From assembly GCA_937136425.1 (NCBI GenBank), contig CAKZON010000025.1:1-40187 (forward strand): 40,187 bases of DNA. The letters are read 5' to 3'. Below are positions 1 through 8,468 of the stretch, one piece after another. The translations under genes and the position numbers were made by a program. Each line of letters begins with the position of its first letter. Within the stretch, counting starts at the first letter, position 1. Source of the DNA: an uncultured Crocinitomix sp. Lineage in GTDB: Bacteria; Bacteroidota; Bacteroidia; Flavobacteriales_D; Crocinitomicaceae. The notes under the pieces were generated by a model that saw nothing but the letters and a program-made list of their open reading frames with translations, made no database searches and was not told the DNA's origin.

Positions 1-677
1 TAAAAAAGTAAAGGTTCATGATCTGCAACAAAAAGTGCCAAGTGAGGTTCATAGCTCAGCACATTTTCATTCATTTCTTTTTTATCTGACTCAAGAACAT
101 ATGGTGGATTACTAATCATCACATCATACATTTTAAGCACCTCCAAATTAGGATTTAAAATATCCATTTGAACAAAATCTACATTAACATCATTCAATTG
201 AGCAGATTCCTTTGCCCTTGCTATTGCCTTTGCTGAAATATCCAACCCTGAAACGGTTAAAGAACCCACTGCTTTTTTTAAAGCAATTGGAATACATCCA
301 CTTCCCGTTCCAATATCCAACACTGTCTGATCTTTAGAAACATTGTCTAGAACCCAATCTACCAACTCCTCTGTTTCTGGTCTTGGAATTAAGGTATTTT
401 CATCTACTTTAATTTTGCAATTATAAAACTCAGTAGTTCCTAGCACATATTGAATAGGTTCTTTTTGCTCCAAGCGCTTAACGATTGCTCGCACGCTTAA
501 AAGTTCTGACTCTGTCAATCGCTTATCCCCCATCTTTACTTGAAACTTTTGCAGCTCAAATTGATCCTCACAAACCCAATAAAATAGGTTTTCAATTTCG
601 CGATCAGGATATAATGCGCCCAGTTTCTTTTTGAAATAAGGGATTAAATCAATGAGTTTATTAGTTGAAGTGAACAT
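1..677 (-). CDS. prmC: PrmC/HemK, release factor glutamine N5-methyltransferase (C-terminus cut off by window edge)
   Basis: Methylates the glutamine of the GGQ motif in peptide-chain release factors, using S-adenosylmethionine, in the cytoplasm. I translated the minus strand from the ATG at 677; the frame stays open for 225 codons to the window edge, so the stop lies outside. An N-terminal helical domain (about residues 1-85) is followed by the methyltransferase fold: LIPRPETEELV just before the SAM site, the SAM-binding motif VLDIGTGSGCIPIAL, and the diagnostic ISNPPYV, whose NPPY binds the substrate glutamine. The family is usually about 280 residues, so roughly 50 are missing. A Bacteroidota-type -7 element lies about 18 bases upstream of the start. 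The identification is firm; which release factors it acts on is inferred from the family. Confidence 0.95.
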   Translation of the reverse strand, partial: MFTSTNKLIDLIPYFKKKLGALYPDREIENLFYWVCEDQFELQKFQVKMGDKRLTESELLSVRAIVKRLEQKEPIQYVLGTTEFYNCKIKVDENTLIPRPETEELVDWVLDNVSKDQTVLDIGTGSGCIPIALKKAVGSLTVSGLDISAKAIARAKESAQLNDVNVDFVQMDILNPNLEVLKMYDVMISNPPYVLESDKKEMNENVLSYEPHLALFVADHEPLLF

Positions 678-694
678 GAATAGCAGTTAAAAAA

Positions 695-702
695 CAAAGG
701 TA
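695..702 (-). promoter_or_regulatory. Candidate -7 element for prmC
   Basis: Minus-strand TACCTTTG fits the Bacteroidota TAnnTTTG consensus and ends 17 bases before the prmC ATG. No TTTG -33 box is visible at the usual 19-21 base spacing, so this rests on one element only. Confidence 0.4.
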
Positions 703-733
703 TCCAAAATCAACAATACTTACTAAATACAGC

Positions 734-2824
734 CTAGTAATTCGTTATTAAGAAATCAGTCCGTCTATTTTTAGCGCGATTAGATGCAGAACTGTTAGGA
801 ACCTTAGGTTTAGCTTCTCCAAAACCTTCAGACCTTAAACGAGATTTTTCAATTCCTTTCGAAGCGATATATTCCATTGCTCCTTTTGCACGATTAGCAC
901 TTAGCACCTTATTACTGGCATTATTACCAACATCATCTGTATGTCCTTGAATGGTCACATTAATTGTTGGATGCGCTAATAAAAACTTCACAAACTGATC
1001 TAAAATAAATTTAGAATCAGAAGAAAGCGCATAAGAATCTGTTTCATATAAAATGTCGTCAATTGTAAAAGCTTTACCTACTTCAATTGTATCAATTTCC
1101 ATTGCAATAGCCTCATCAGAGAAAACCTCATCCGATTTTAGATCCTCGGCTTTGATGAGTTGAGTATCAAAAGAGTGTCCTTGTTTTTTAACAGAGATCA
1201 TAACATCTTGCTCAACCTCTTCGTCTACATTTACAATGGCTGCAAATTTACCATCATCTCCATTTACTTTAATCTCAACACTTTCTCCGGTTTCTTTGTA
1301 AGAAACTTCTACAACAGCATCCTTAACAGGATCACCCATCTCATCTTTTACCACACCTTTTACAAATTTCACCTTTTTTGGTCTAGCCTCTTCATACAAC
1401 TCAAAATAATAGATATCATATCCCTTAGTTTCGGGGCCACGTGTTGTATAATAAGCTAAATGTCCATCTGTCGAAACAACAAATGCTACCTCATTTCCAG
1501 TTCCATTTATTGGATGCCCAATATTCGTTGGTTCCATCCAGTTTCCATTTTCATCTTTTCTTGTATAAAAAATATCTGTTCCTCCTGCACCTAATCGCGC
1601 ATCAGTACATTCAGAAACAAAGTACATTGTTTCGCTATCTTGATGAATGAAAGGAGCTTTATCGTGCCCAGGTGAATTAATTGGACCTGGTACTGGTTTC
1701 GCTCTCGACCACGTTCCATCCTCTTGACGAGTAGAAAAATAAATATCAGTTGCTTGAGAACCTTCACGCCAAGTTGCGAAATAAAGTGTGTTTCCATCAG
1801 GTGAAAGCGTTGGTTGCGCCTCCCAACCATCTGGTGTGTTTACTTTCGAACCTAAGTTTTCCAAAGGTGTCCATGTAAAATCATTCCCACCAGTTCCTGA
1901 TCTTTCAAATGTCGTTCTGTAAATATCACAATTGGCATGCGACTGATAATCTACATCTTGGCATGCACAAATAAACATTTCTTTATTATCTAAGGATAAA
2001 GAAACACCTCCGTAATTTTTATATTCATATGTATTAAACGGTGCTTTTAGTGGTTCGCCATTATCAAAATCAGTATTTACATTGGCACGTTGCGACATAG
2101 TAAATGACTCAATTACGTTTCTTACAACTCCACCTGGCTCATCTGTTTTCCCTTTACGGGTATAAAAAATCAACTCATTATCTGGAGATATGATTGGCAA
2201 ATATTCATCCTTAACAGAAGAAACATTACGCACCTCATGTGGCTCAAACGGAACTGCATTCGCATAAAACTCATCAAAAAACTCACTATTTGGTTGCGTC
2301 TCAAGAATTGCAGCTTTATTCTTTGCATAATTCTCGTCATATTTTTCAGGATCTTTTGAATCAAAATCAAGATACGCTTTAAAATACTGAGTAGCTTGCG
2401 CCTGATCACCTAATAAACCGTAGATATATCCTAGTTTATAATAAACGTCTGAATGAAAATCAGGACAGTATTCAATTACTTTTTTGTAAGTATTAGCCGC
2501 TCCTTTATAAGCAGAAGATAATTGAGCAAAATTTGCATGACCACGATTAAATTTAGCTTCAACGTTTTCGGCTTTTTTAAAATTAAATTTGGCAAAAGAA
2601 TAGTAAATAAATGCGTTTTCTGGCGCTAAATCAATTGCATCTGTATAGGCCATTGATCGCTCTCTACTATCGTTTTTAGTACTCTCGGCTTCTTTTAAAA
2701 GCTTCAATACTTTTTTATCTTCCGGTTCTGCGCAAGCTTCATCTTCAATTTCTTGAGAAAAGGCAACAGTTTGGACAAATAATAGGGTTAATACGAGATA
2801 AGGTAATTTTTTAATCAAAATCAT
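734..2824 (-). CDS. PorE-like OmpA-family protein (TPR + beta-propeller + carboxypeptidase-regulatory-like + OmpA)
   Basis: A 696-residue envelope protein with a signal peptide (residues 1-24, ending AFSQ). In order: TPR-like helices (about 35-170), PD40/WD40-like beta-propeller blades (about 205-480, with repeats such as ISPDNELIFYTRKG and LSPDGNTLYFAT), a carboxypeptidase-regulatory-like beta-sandwich (about 490-570), and a C-terminal OmpA domain (586-696) with GHTDDVG and NRAKNRRTDF, the region that binds peptidoglycan. This is the order seen in PorE, which tethers the T9SS to peptidoglycan, but Bacteroidota carry several paralogues with this layout. Unlike a lipoprotein, it shows no lipobox cysteine. 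A T9SS role fits the many T9SS cargoes in this window but is inference. It is 110 bases from the next gene and probably transcribed alone. Confidence 0.85.
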   Translation of the reverse strand: MILIKKLPYLVLTLLFVQTVAFSQEIEDEACAEPEDKKVLKLLKEAESTKNDSRERSMAYTDAIDLAPENAFIYYSFAKFNFKKAENVEAKFNRGHANFAQLSSAYKGAANTYKKVIEYCPDFHSDVYYKLGYIYGLLGDQAQATQYFKAYLDFDSKDPEKYDENYAKNKAAILETQPNSEFFDEFYANAVPFEPHEVRNVSSVKDEYLPIISPDNELIFYTRKGKTDEPGGVVRNVIESFTMSQRANVNTDFDNGEPLKAPFNTYEYKNYGGVSLSLDNKEMFICACQDVDYQSHANCDIYRTTFERSGTGGNDFTWTPLENLGSKVNTPDGWEAQPTLSPDGNTLYFATWREGSQATDIYFSTRQEDGTWSRAKPVPGPINSPGHDKAPFIHQDSETMYFVSECTDARLGAGGTDIFYTRKDENGNWMEPTNIGHPINGTGNEVAFVVSTDGHLAYYTTRGPETKGYDIYYFELYEEARPKKVKFVKGVVKDEMGDPVKDAVVEVSYKETGESVEIKVNGDDGKFAAIVNVDEEVEQDVMISVKKQGHSFDTQLIKAEDLKSDEVFSDEAIAMEIDTIEVGKAFTIDDILYETDSYALSSDSKFILDQFVKFLLAHPTINVTIQGHTDDVGNNASNKVLSANRAKGAMEYIASKGIEKSRLRSEGFGEAKPKVPNSSASNRAKNRRTDFLITNY

Positions 2825-3001
2825 TCTTTTAAGCGTTTAATCTGGAAGTTATTTCAAGTCAAACAACTTCAACTATAAGGTTTGTTACAGTTGGGAAAAG
2901 GCAATAACTATACCATTACGCACCACAACTAATTAATATTACTTAAAAATGCTGTTTTGGTTACAGATTTCAGGCTGTTTTTTTGAATAAAAATGTTCCT
3001 A

Positions 3002-3607
3002 TTAAAAATAGTATCGGAAGATAAAATCTAAGGATGCTAAATGCGAATTAAAATTCTCTTGCGGTACATATGTACTTTTCCATATGTCCAACACTTGATA
3101 ACGTCCTTGCACACCTACTTCAAAATACCCAAAATCTCTTTCTATAAATGAGTTTACACCTAAACCTAAATAGGGTTGCACGTTGTTGGTTACTCCAGTT
3201 AAATCGCTCCCTTGCAAAACATTTAAATCGCGTACTGCAAAATTATATACAACTCCTGTACCTACCATTGCATATAGTGAACCACTCAAATGTATATTAA
3301 ACATTACAGGTAAATGCAGTGAACTAAACCTAAAACTAGAAACCAACAAGCCATTTTGATAAGAATCAAATGCAGTAAACTCAAAATCAAGCCCAGTATT
3401 TAAAGATCGAAATTCATTCATCCAGTATTTAACGGGAATACCTGCATTAAAACCATAGCCTCCCTGATTTGAACGCAAACCGGTTCCCTTTTGCTTTGAC
3501 ATATTAATTTTCCAAGAAGGAGATACATTCAACCCAAATTGCACACCTCCTTGCGCCATAACATTTGAAGCAAAAAAGAGGGTTATTATTAAAACTAATT
3601 TTTTCAT
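3002..3607 (-). CDS. Outer-membrane beta-barrel protein (PorT-like porin family)
   Basis: A 201-residue protein with a clear signal peptide (MKKLVLIITLFFASNVMAQ) followed by alternating hydrophobic/polar strands typical of a small eight-stranded outer-membrane barrel, ending in aromatic-rich IFRYYF, the usual last strand with terminal Phe. Bacteroidota have many such proteins (PorT-like or OMP_b-brl families); most have no known substrate. It lies between the PorE-like gene and the HD phosphohydrolase, with gaps of 177 and 42 bases, so its transcription unit is uncertain. The fold is well supported, the function is unknown. Confidence 0.8.
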   Translation of the reverse strand: MKKLVLIITLFFASNVMAQGGVQFGLNVSPSWKINMSKQKGTGLRSNQGGYGFNAGIPVKYWMNEFRSLNTGLDFEFTAFDSYQNGLLVSSFRFSSLHLPVMFNIHLSGSLYAMVGTGVVYNFAVRDLNVLQGSDLTGVTNNVQPYLGLGVNSFIERDFGYFEVGVQGRYQVLDIWKSTYVPQENFNSHLASLDFIFRYYF

Positions 3608-3649
3608 GCTACTATTATTTAGATGCTTGCTTAATTTATATTGATTGAT

Positions 3650-4303
3650 TTATCTTTCTCCGTTCCACTCACCATAAAACTGGGTTAAAAAAGCCTCCAT
3701 ATATTCATGTCTACCTTTTGCCATTTTTTTTCCAGTTGCGGTGTTCATTCCGTCCTTTAAAAGTAGTAATTTTTCGTAAAAATGATTAATTGTATGTGTT
3801 CGTTTTTTTCTGTATTCTTCGGCAGATTTAAATGTACTTGGCTCCACTTCAGGATCATAAAGTAAATTACCAAATTTACCTCCAAATGCAAATGTCCTTG
3901 CAACTCCAATTGCCCCAATAGCATCTAATCTATCTGCATCTTGTACAATTAATCCTTCATGAGATTTCATTTTATTTTCTCCAATACCTCCTTTAAAAGA
4001 ACAATTGAGCACAATATGTAATACCTGATCTATTATTTCCTCAGACACTCCTAATCCGCTTAATAAATCAACGGTTCTTTTTCGCGATTCATTATCTGCA
4101 TCATTTACAAATTTATGGTCGGCAATGTCATGGAGCAAGGCGCCCAACTCAACCACAAAAGCATCTGCACCTTCATTGGCATTAATGGTTTTGGCATTTT
4201 TCCACACCCGCTCAATATGATACCAGTCGTGCCCTGTTGACTCGTGCGCAAATTCTTTTTTAAAGTGCGCCACAACCGCATCAATTACTTCTTTGTTTGT
4301 CAT
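3650..4303 (-). CDS. HD-domain phosphohydrolase (YedJ-like)
   Basis: A 217-residue cytoplasmic metal-dependent phosphohydrolase. Metal-binding residues of the HD superfamily are visible: GHDWYHIERV (residues 24-33), the HD pair in LGALLHDIADHKF (His58-Asp59), and a late aspartate in DADRLDAIGAIGVARTF. The last motif and the length match the YedJ-like family (about 215-230 residues), thought to act on nucleotides or other phosphoesters, though no physiological substrate is established. It is the last gene of a short minus-strand series and lies 17 bases after the DUF3592-like gene, so co-transcription is likely. Family placement is good; the reaction is inferred. Confidence 0.85.
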   Translation of the reverse strand: MTNKEVIDAVVAHFKKEFAHESTGHDWYHIERVWKNAKTINANEGADAFVVELGALLHDIADHKFVNDADNESRKRTVDLLSGLGVSEEIIDQVLHIVLNCSFKGGIGENKMKSHEGLIVQDADRLDAIGAIGVARTFAFGGKFGNLLYDPEVEPSTFKSAEEYRKKRTHTINHFYEKLLLLKDGMNTATGKKMAKGRHEYMEAFLTQFYGEWNGER

Positions 4304-4320
4304 TATTTATAAGATAATCT

Positions 4321-4707
4321 TCAATTAAAATAGTCCATTATAAAAACACTTGCACCAATTAAACCAAGGCCTAGAGACATCAAAATAACGAAAACAAAAG
4401 CTTCCTGTTTAGGAGCATACATTGTAGGTGTTTCAGGTACATCTTCTTTAAAAGAGACAATAACATGTTCGCCAATTTGAGTTTTTCTTTTAAGCAAAAG
4501 GATTTTTGCTGTATAGTCTACACTTCTATAATTATATGTAATGATGGCATGTGGATGTTTTTTTATTTGCTGTTTGTCTTTAGCTGCATAATCCAGCATT
4601 AGCTCTTTAATTGTTCCCTCGGCTTTAGGACGCCGCACTTTGCGTAAAAGAATAACAAGCGCGATTAATCCAGCAATACAAAATGCAACACCAAAAATAA
4701 AAATCAT
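4321..4707 (-). CDS. Small membrane protein, DUF3592-like
   Basis: A 128-residue protein with a hydrophobic segment at each end (residues 1-22, IFIFGVAFCIAGLIALVILL, and about 104-125) and a soluble beta-rich middle. The middle resembles DUF3592: ITYNYRSVDYTAKI followed by GEHVIVSFKEDVPE, like the V-Y-x-G-x-x-Y / G-x-x-V-x-V-Y-x-P pattern of that family. I placed the start at 4707 because its ATG overlaps the upstream stop as ATGA; a start at 4779 would add 24 unlikely residues inside the upstream gene. No function is known for the family. The overlap suggests translational coupling with the upstream small secreted protein. Confidence 0.7.
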   Translation of the reverse strand: MIFIFGVAFCIAGLIALVILLRKVRRPKAEGTIKELMLDYAAKDKQQIKKHPHAIITYNYRSVDYTAKILLLKRKTQIGEHVIVSFKEDVPETPTMYAPKQEAFVFVILMSLGLGLIGASVFIMDYFN

Positions 4708-5120
4708 TCGGAGTAGTTCTTTAGTGCTTTTTGCAATTTCTTTTTGTCCTTGAAAATCTGTGCCTCTCCTCCTCCACACATTTCACTTGAAATGGTTGCA
4801 GTATAATAATCAGGTGTGCAATTAGACATTTTGACTGTCATTTTATCGCCATCTCCCATGCAACCCGGTGTGCTATTTTTGGCTACGAAGCGTAACTCAT
4901 AAGTGTCCTCACTAATCCATGTCAATTTATTCTCGGTTTTTCCTCCTCCAAATTTTTCGTATTGATGCGTTTCAGTTCTTTTAATCTCAACAATGTCCGA
5001 CCCGTAATAATAATAGAACGTGCCTATTTTTAAATTACTCAAACATTCATCTGGGCCTTGTTCTGTCCCAAAAAAGCTAACACAAACCAAAGCTAATACT
5101 ATTGCACCTATAACTCTCAT
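4704..5120 (-). CDS. Small secreted protein of unknown function
   Basis: A 138-residue protein with an N-terminal hydrophobic segment (MRVIGAIVLALVCVSFFG) and a beta-rich mature part with four cysteines: DECLSNLKIGTFYYYY near the start, LTWISEDTYELRFV in the middle, then NSTPGCMGDGDKMTV, NCTPDYYTATISS and EMCGGGEAQIFK. The pattern resembles small Flavobacteriia proteins that measure or bind something outside the cytoplasm and that databases sometimes mislabel as DNA topoisomerase IV; I see no topoisomerase feature. It lies three bases after the lipoprotein gene and overlaps the DUF3592-like gene by four bases, so the three probably form one transcript. Function unknown. Confidence 0.7.
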   Translation of the reverse strand: MRVIGAIVLALVCVSFFGTEQGPDECLSNLKIGTFYYYYGSDIVEIKRTETHQYEKFGGGKTENKLTWISEDTYELRFVAKNSTPGCMGDGDKMTVKMSNCTPDYYTATISSEMCGGGEAQIFKDKKKLQKALKNYSE

Positions 5121-5123
5121 TCT

Positions 5124-5786
5124 TTATATTTTATACATGCGAACCGATATGATTTTCGTATCGTCTTCAAAATCCTCTTTGCTTAATTCAACCATGTCTC
5201 CGGTAATTTCAGGATAATCTCCTTTATAGCCTTCACCATCAATTATAAATTGAATATCTAAATCTTCGGTTTCAATCACGTACATATCACTCACGTATGT
5301 ATACCAAATTTTATAATCTGAATAGGTTTCCATAAAATCATTTAATGAACTTCCTGCGCCTATTCCTTCGGCAGTTTGAAATCGATCCGAAAAAATATTT
5401 ATTTCTCCAATTTCATCCAAGTACTCGCCTGTTTCATAATCGTATGCAGGAGATAATTGCAATAATTCCTCGTTTTCAGCAGACACGTTGTATACTGTCT
5501 CTTCGTATGGACCTTCTTCTGACTCAAATGTTTCGATTTCCTCTTTTACCTCAAACTCGTCTGAAGAAATAGGAATTGCTTCTCCCAAATTAAAATCACC
5601 AGCACTTCCAGAGGTTATCGTGTAAATTTCCTGAACCCCATCAATTTCTGACAAATCATCATTTAAGTCTTCTAAAACTTCAGTTAATTCTTCAAATGGG
5701 TTTTGCGTCTCTTCTTCTGCAGGTTCTTCACCGCAAGACAATAAAGTTACTGCTGCAAATACTGGGATTATGCGTATAATTTTCAT
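5124..5786 (-). CDS. Acidic lipoprotein of unknown function
   Basis: A 220-residue protein with a lipoprotein signal peptide: AAVTLLSCGEE puts the lipidated cysteine at residue 18. The mature part is very acidic, with an early Glu-rich linker (EEPAEEETQNPFEEL), and shows no enzyme motif. A stretch around residues 150-175 (FMETYSDYKIWYTYVSDMYV) resembles small proteins that monitor a ligand or an envelope state, but this is only an impression. It is the first gene of the minus-strand group continuing into 5120-3650, with three bases before the next start. Acidic residues at +2 and +3 after the cysteine (Gly-Glu-Glu) leave open whether it reaches the cell surface. Confidence 0.75.
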   Translation of the reverse strand: MKIIRIIPVFAAVTLLSCGEEPAEEETQNPFEELTEVLEDLNDDLSEIDGVQEIYTITSGSAGDFNLGEAIPISSDEFEVKEEIETFESEEGPYEETVYNVSAENEELLQLSPAYDYETGEYLDEIGEINIFSDRFQTAEGIGAGSSLNDFMETYSDYKIWYTYVSDMYVIETEDLDIQFIIDGEGYKGDYPEITGDMVELSKEDFEDDTKIISVRMYKI

Positions 5787-5865
5787 ATTGTTTCCAATTT
5801 GGTTAAGAATATAAAAATAAGAATAAATTTGATTGAAGTGTGGGATATTTATATCTCTATTCGAA

Positions 5866-6744
5866 CTAGAGATTAATTGGATTTTCGTCCAGAATATTTC
5901 TATGAATTACCCCTGGCAACATTCTGTAAATTGGCATTTTGAGGTTATACAACTTACTCAACCTTTGAATTTCAGAATCTATTTCTTCTCGGCTATATCT
6001 TGGGGAAAAATGACTTAAAATGACTTTGTTCACATTTATATTTGCCAACATTTCCATCACCTCTTTCAGATTGCTGTGTTTATTTTTATTTGGAGCGTGT
6101 TTTAACTCTGCATCATTCCCTAAGAATGTAGCTTCATGAATTAATATATTTGAATTATCCCAACGTTCATAATCCTCCACTGGTGTATCACCAGAATAAT
6201 TCAACACATTTTCTCGAACCAAATCAGTTACAAAATCGTGTCCTTTTGTGGCAATTAAATCTCTTATATCATTCCCAGCAAGGTTTGCATATTCAGTTTT
6301 TAACTTACGTTTTGTTCTGTAAATTTTATAACTCAAACTTTTGCTTATCTCGCTCGGTGCATTCACATGACTATTACGAATGGCTTCTACAACCAAATCT
6401 TTTCCTACTAAATGCTCAGTTCCAAATTCAATTGGGCGCCAATCAGCATTATGAACATGCGGATCAAATCTCTCCATAAACTCTTGAAGTGCAGGAAAAG
6501 AACCACAGGCATTTGGATAATAAATTATGGGCGAGCCTTTTCGCCCATTAAGTTGATTAAACTGTAATAACCCTGTTAGGTGATCGCGGTCTGCATGTGA
6601 AATAAAAATATGCCTAACCTTTCCACCCTTTTGCAACAAACCAGCTGAAAGTCCGTCTCCTGCGTCAAAAACAATTCCTAACTCTTCAATAAAAAACCAA
6701 GTTGCAAATAACGCTGTAGAATATCCTGTAAGGGTTAAGTCCAT
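5866..6744 (-). CDS. RNase Z-like MBL-fold metallo-hydrolase with an HxDxDH metal motif
   Basis: A 292-residue metallo-beta-lactamase-fold protein. It has the RNase Z-like core: FDAGDGLSAGLL (residues 26-37), metal motif FISHADRDHLTGLL (His50, Asp52, Asp54, His55), NSHV about 40% along, a late Asp in NYSGDTP, then ILIHEATFL and the C-terminal ILSHFSPRY, as in tRNase Z and similar phosphodiesterases. The second histidine of the usual HxHxDH is Asp, as in the ComEC-type HxDxDH variant, so metal use may differ. It is the last gene of the marR operon, one base after the hydrolase. A tRNA 3'-end processing role is possible, but the operon and altered motif favour a more specialised hydrolase. The assignment to the fold is firm. 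Confidence 0.8.
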   Translation of the reverse strand: MDLTLTGYSTALFATWFFIEELGIVFDAGDGLSAGLLQKGGKVRHIFISHADRDHLTGLLQFNQLNGRKGSPIIYYPNACGSFPALQEFMERFDPHVHNADWRPIEFGTEHLVGKDLVVEAIRNSHVNAPSEISKSLSYKIYRTKRKLKTEYANLAGNDIRDLIATKGHDFVTDLVRENVLNYSGDTPVEDYERWDNSNILIHEATFLGNDAELKHAPNKNKHSNLKEVMEMLANINVNKVILSHFSPRYSREEIDSEIQRLSKLYNLKMPIYRMLPGVIHRNILDENPINL

Positions 6745-6745
6745 A

Positions 6746-7432
6746 CTATTGCAAAACTGATTTTATATAGTTGACTAGTGCATCTAAATCAATCATTTCA
6801 ACTGGGTGAGGTTGTTCGTTAATGCATGAAAAATTTCCATTTGGCAGTAAGTCTGCAACATTTTTTGATTCTGCTTCGGTTACCATTTTATCTGCACTAC
6901 CCCAACCTATTGTTATTTGTTGATTGACTTGTTTAAAGTCCTCTTCTTTCAACCCATTTCCTGCTCCAAGTCTAAGCATCAAGTCAGCTGTTTTACGCAT
7001 CATTACTTTCCAGTCGTTAGGAGAATGAAGTTCGTTGAGTCTTTTAGCAAATTTTGGAACCTTCTCTTCAATTTTTGCAGGATTCAACATCTTCACTTCT
7101 TGCGCTGCAATTTCTGGAGACCAATTAAATTTAGTCCCGTAGGTAACTATTTTATTAAACAAAGCAGGGGATTTAAGCGCAGCAGTAATTGCTACATAAC
7201 CACCCATGCTATAACCAAAAACATGTGTTTTATCAATTCCTTGCTCGTTGATTAATTCAATTAAGTTTTCAGCAAAAAGATCCATTGAAAAATCACTTTC
7301 ACTTATTTGGTCGCCGTGCCCTGCAAAATCTAAATCGTAAACATTAAATAGATCATTTAACTCGGCTTTTAATGCTTGCAAATGCCTTTTGCTCCCCAAT
7401 GCGCCGTGCAATAGAATTAAGTTTGGTTTCAT
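6746..7432 (-). CDS. Alpha/beta hydrolase
   Basis: A 228-residue cytoplasmic hydrolase of the alpha/beta fold. The oxyanion-hole motif LLHGALGSKRHL is at residues 8-18, the nucleophile elbow GYSMGG at 73-78 (Ser75), a likely acid in GWGSADKMV, and the catalytic His in NEQPHPVEM near the end. The short cap region resembles lactonase or carboxylesterase members (3-oxoadipate enol-lactonase or MhpC types). Its ATG shares one base with the pirin stop (TAATG) and it ends one base before the metallo-hydrolase start, so it lies inside the marR operon. Substrate unknown. Confidence 0.85.
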   Translation of the reverse strand: MKPNLILLHGALGSKRHLQALKAELNDLFNVYDLDFAGHGDQISESDFSMDLFAENLIELINEQGIDKTHVFGYSMGGYVAITAALKSPALFNKIVTYGTKFNWSPEIAAQEVKMLNPAKIEEKVPKFAKRLNELHSPNDWKVMMRKTADLMLRLGAGNGLKEEDFKQVNQQITIGWGSADKMVTEAESKNVADLLPNGNFSCINEQPHPVEMIDLDALVNYIKSVLQ

Positions 7433-8457
7433 TATTTTGTTTTCGTTTCTTCTGTTCCGTCGGCGTGTAAAGCAAATCTTCCTTTATCTGCAGCATGCGT
7501 TTTTTCACGTTCTTTCCAAGGCCAGCCTCCAAACTGCGTACGCTGATAATCTGCAATGGCTTGTTGAATTTCTTCAAATGTATTCATTACAAATGGTCCG
7601 TGTTGCGCAATAGGTTCTCCAATTGGCTTTCCTTCTAACACTAATAAATATGCCGCCTCTTGACTTTTATTTTCAAGTACAACATCCACATCCGACTTTA
7701 ATGTTATTTGATGATCTTTTTCAATTAACAATCCATCAATTGTAAGTTTATCACCTGTGTAAAAATAAACATTTCTATTGGCAGCAGCATCAGTAGCAGG
7801 TAATGTCCACTTTGTATTAGACTCTAACTTTACAGTTAAAACTCGCACATGGTTATCTGCATTTGCCGCCCATGAATCTGGAGTAGGTTTTGCAGCTTTT
7901 TGCTCCCCAAGATTACCGGCAATTAGGTCTACTGTTACTGTACTCCCTTTCTCATTTGTTTCTTTTATAATCGGAACCTCTTCTTTCCACAGCATTTTAA
8001 AATGCGGTTCGACAAACTTATTGACTTTAGGTAGGTTTAGCCATACTTGAAAAATCTCCAAATCATTTGGTTTTTCGTCATTTAAAAGTGGAAACATTTC
8101 TGAATGTTGAATCCCTTTTCCAGCGGTCATCCATTGCACATCTCCTTCCATAAATCTTCCTGCTGCCCCCAGCGAATCTGAATGATCCACGGCGCCTTGT
8201 TTGTTTATCGTAATGGTTTCAAAACCTCTATGCGGATGATATGGAAAACCAGGAACCTCTCTGCCATGATACATTCTAAATCCATCCTTAACTACAAAAT
8301 CCTGTCCAATTCTTCGTCCTTTTAAATCGTTAGAACTCACTCCCATTTCTCCATTACCTGCTGGGTATGCATCTTTATGATATGCACAAAATAAAAACGG
8401 GTCTTGTGTTTCCCAAGGAAAACCTAATGGAGTTATTTGTATTATATTATTTTTCAT
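7432..8457 (-). CDS. Pirin family protein
   Basis: A 341-residue bicupin of the pirin family, including proteins with quercetin 2,3-dioxygenase activity and redox-sensing co-regulators. The family signature FPYHPHRGFETIT (residues 71-83) gives metal ligands His74 and His76; GKGIQHSE (113-120) gives His118 and Glu120. A second cupin occupies about residues 190-290, with a fairly long C-terminal tail (AIADYQRTQFGGWPW). Length is a little above the usual 230-300. It follows the Fe-S protein by 11 bases and overlaps the hydrolase start, so it belongs to the marR operon. The metal-binding cupin is well supported; its reaction or partner is not shown. Confidence 0.92.
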   Translation of the reverse strand: MKNNIIQITPLGFPWETQDPFLFCAYHKDAYPAGNGEMGVSSNDLKGRRIGQDFVVKDGFRMYHGREVPGFPYHPHRGFETITINKQGAVDHSDSLGAAGRFMEGDVQWMTAGKGIQHSEMFPLLNDEKPNDLEIFQVWLNLPKVNKFVEPHFKMLWKEEVPIIKETNEKGSTVTVDLIAGNLGEQKAAKPTPDSWAANADNHVRVLTVKLESNTKWTLPATDAAANRNVYFYTGDKLTIDGLLIEKDHQITLKSDVDVVLENKSQEAAYLLVLEGKPIGEPIAQHGPFVMNTFEEIQQAIADYQRTQFGGWPWKEREKTHAADKGRFALHADGTEETKTK

Positions 8458-8468
8458 TTTAATTCTTT

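Noticed and set aside
4708..4779. Longer start for the DUF3592-like protein
   Set aside because: It would lie fully within the upstream gene and put 24 basic residues before a membrane helix; the ATGA overlap at 4707 is a better start.
5833..6479. Reading frames on the plus strand opposite the RNase Z-like gene
   Set aside because: Shadow frames of a well-supported gene with clear motifs on the minus strand.
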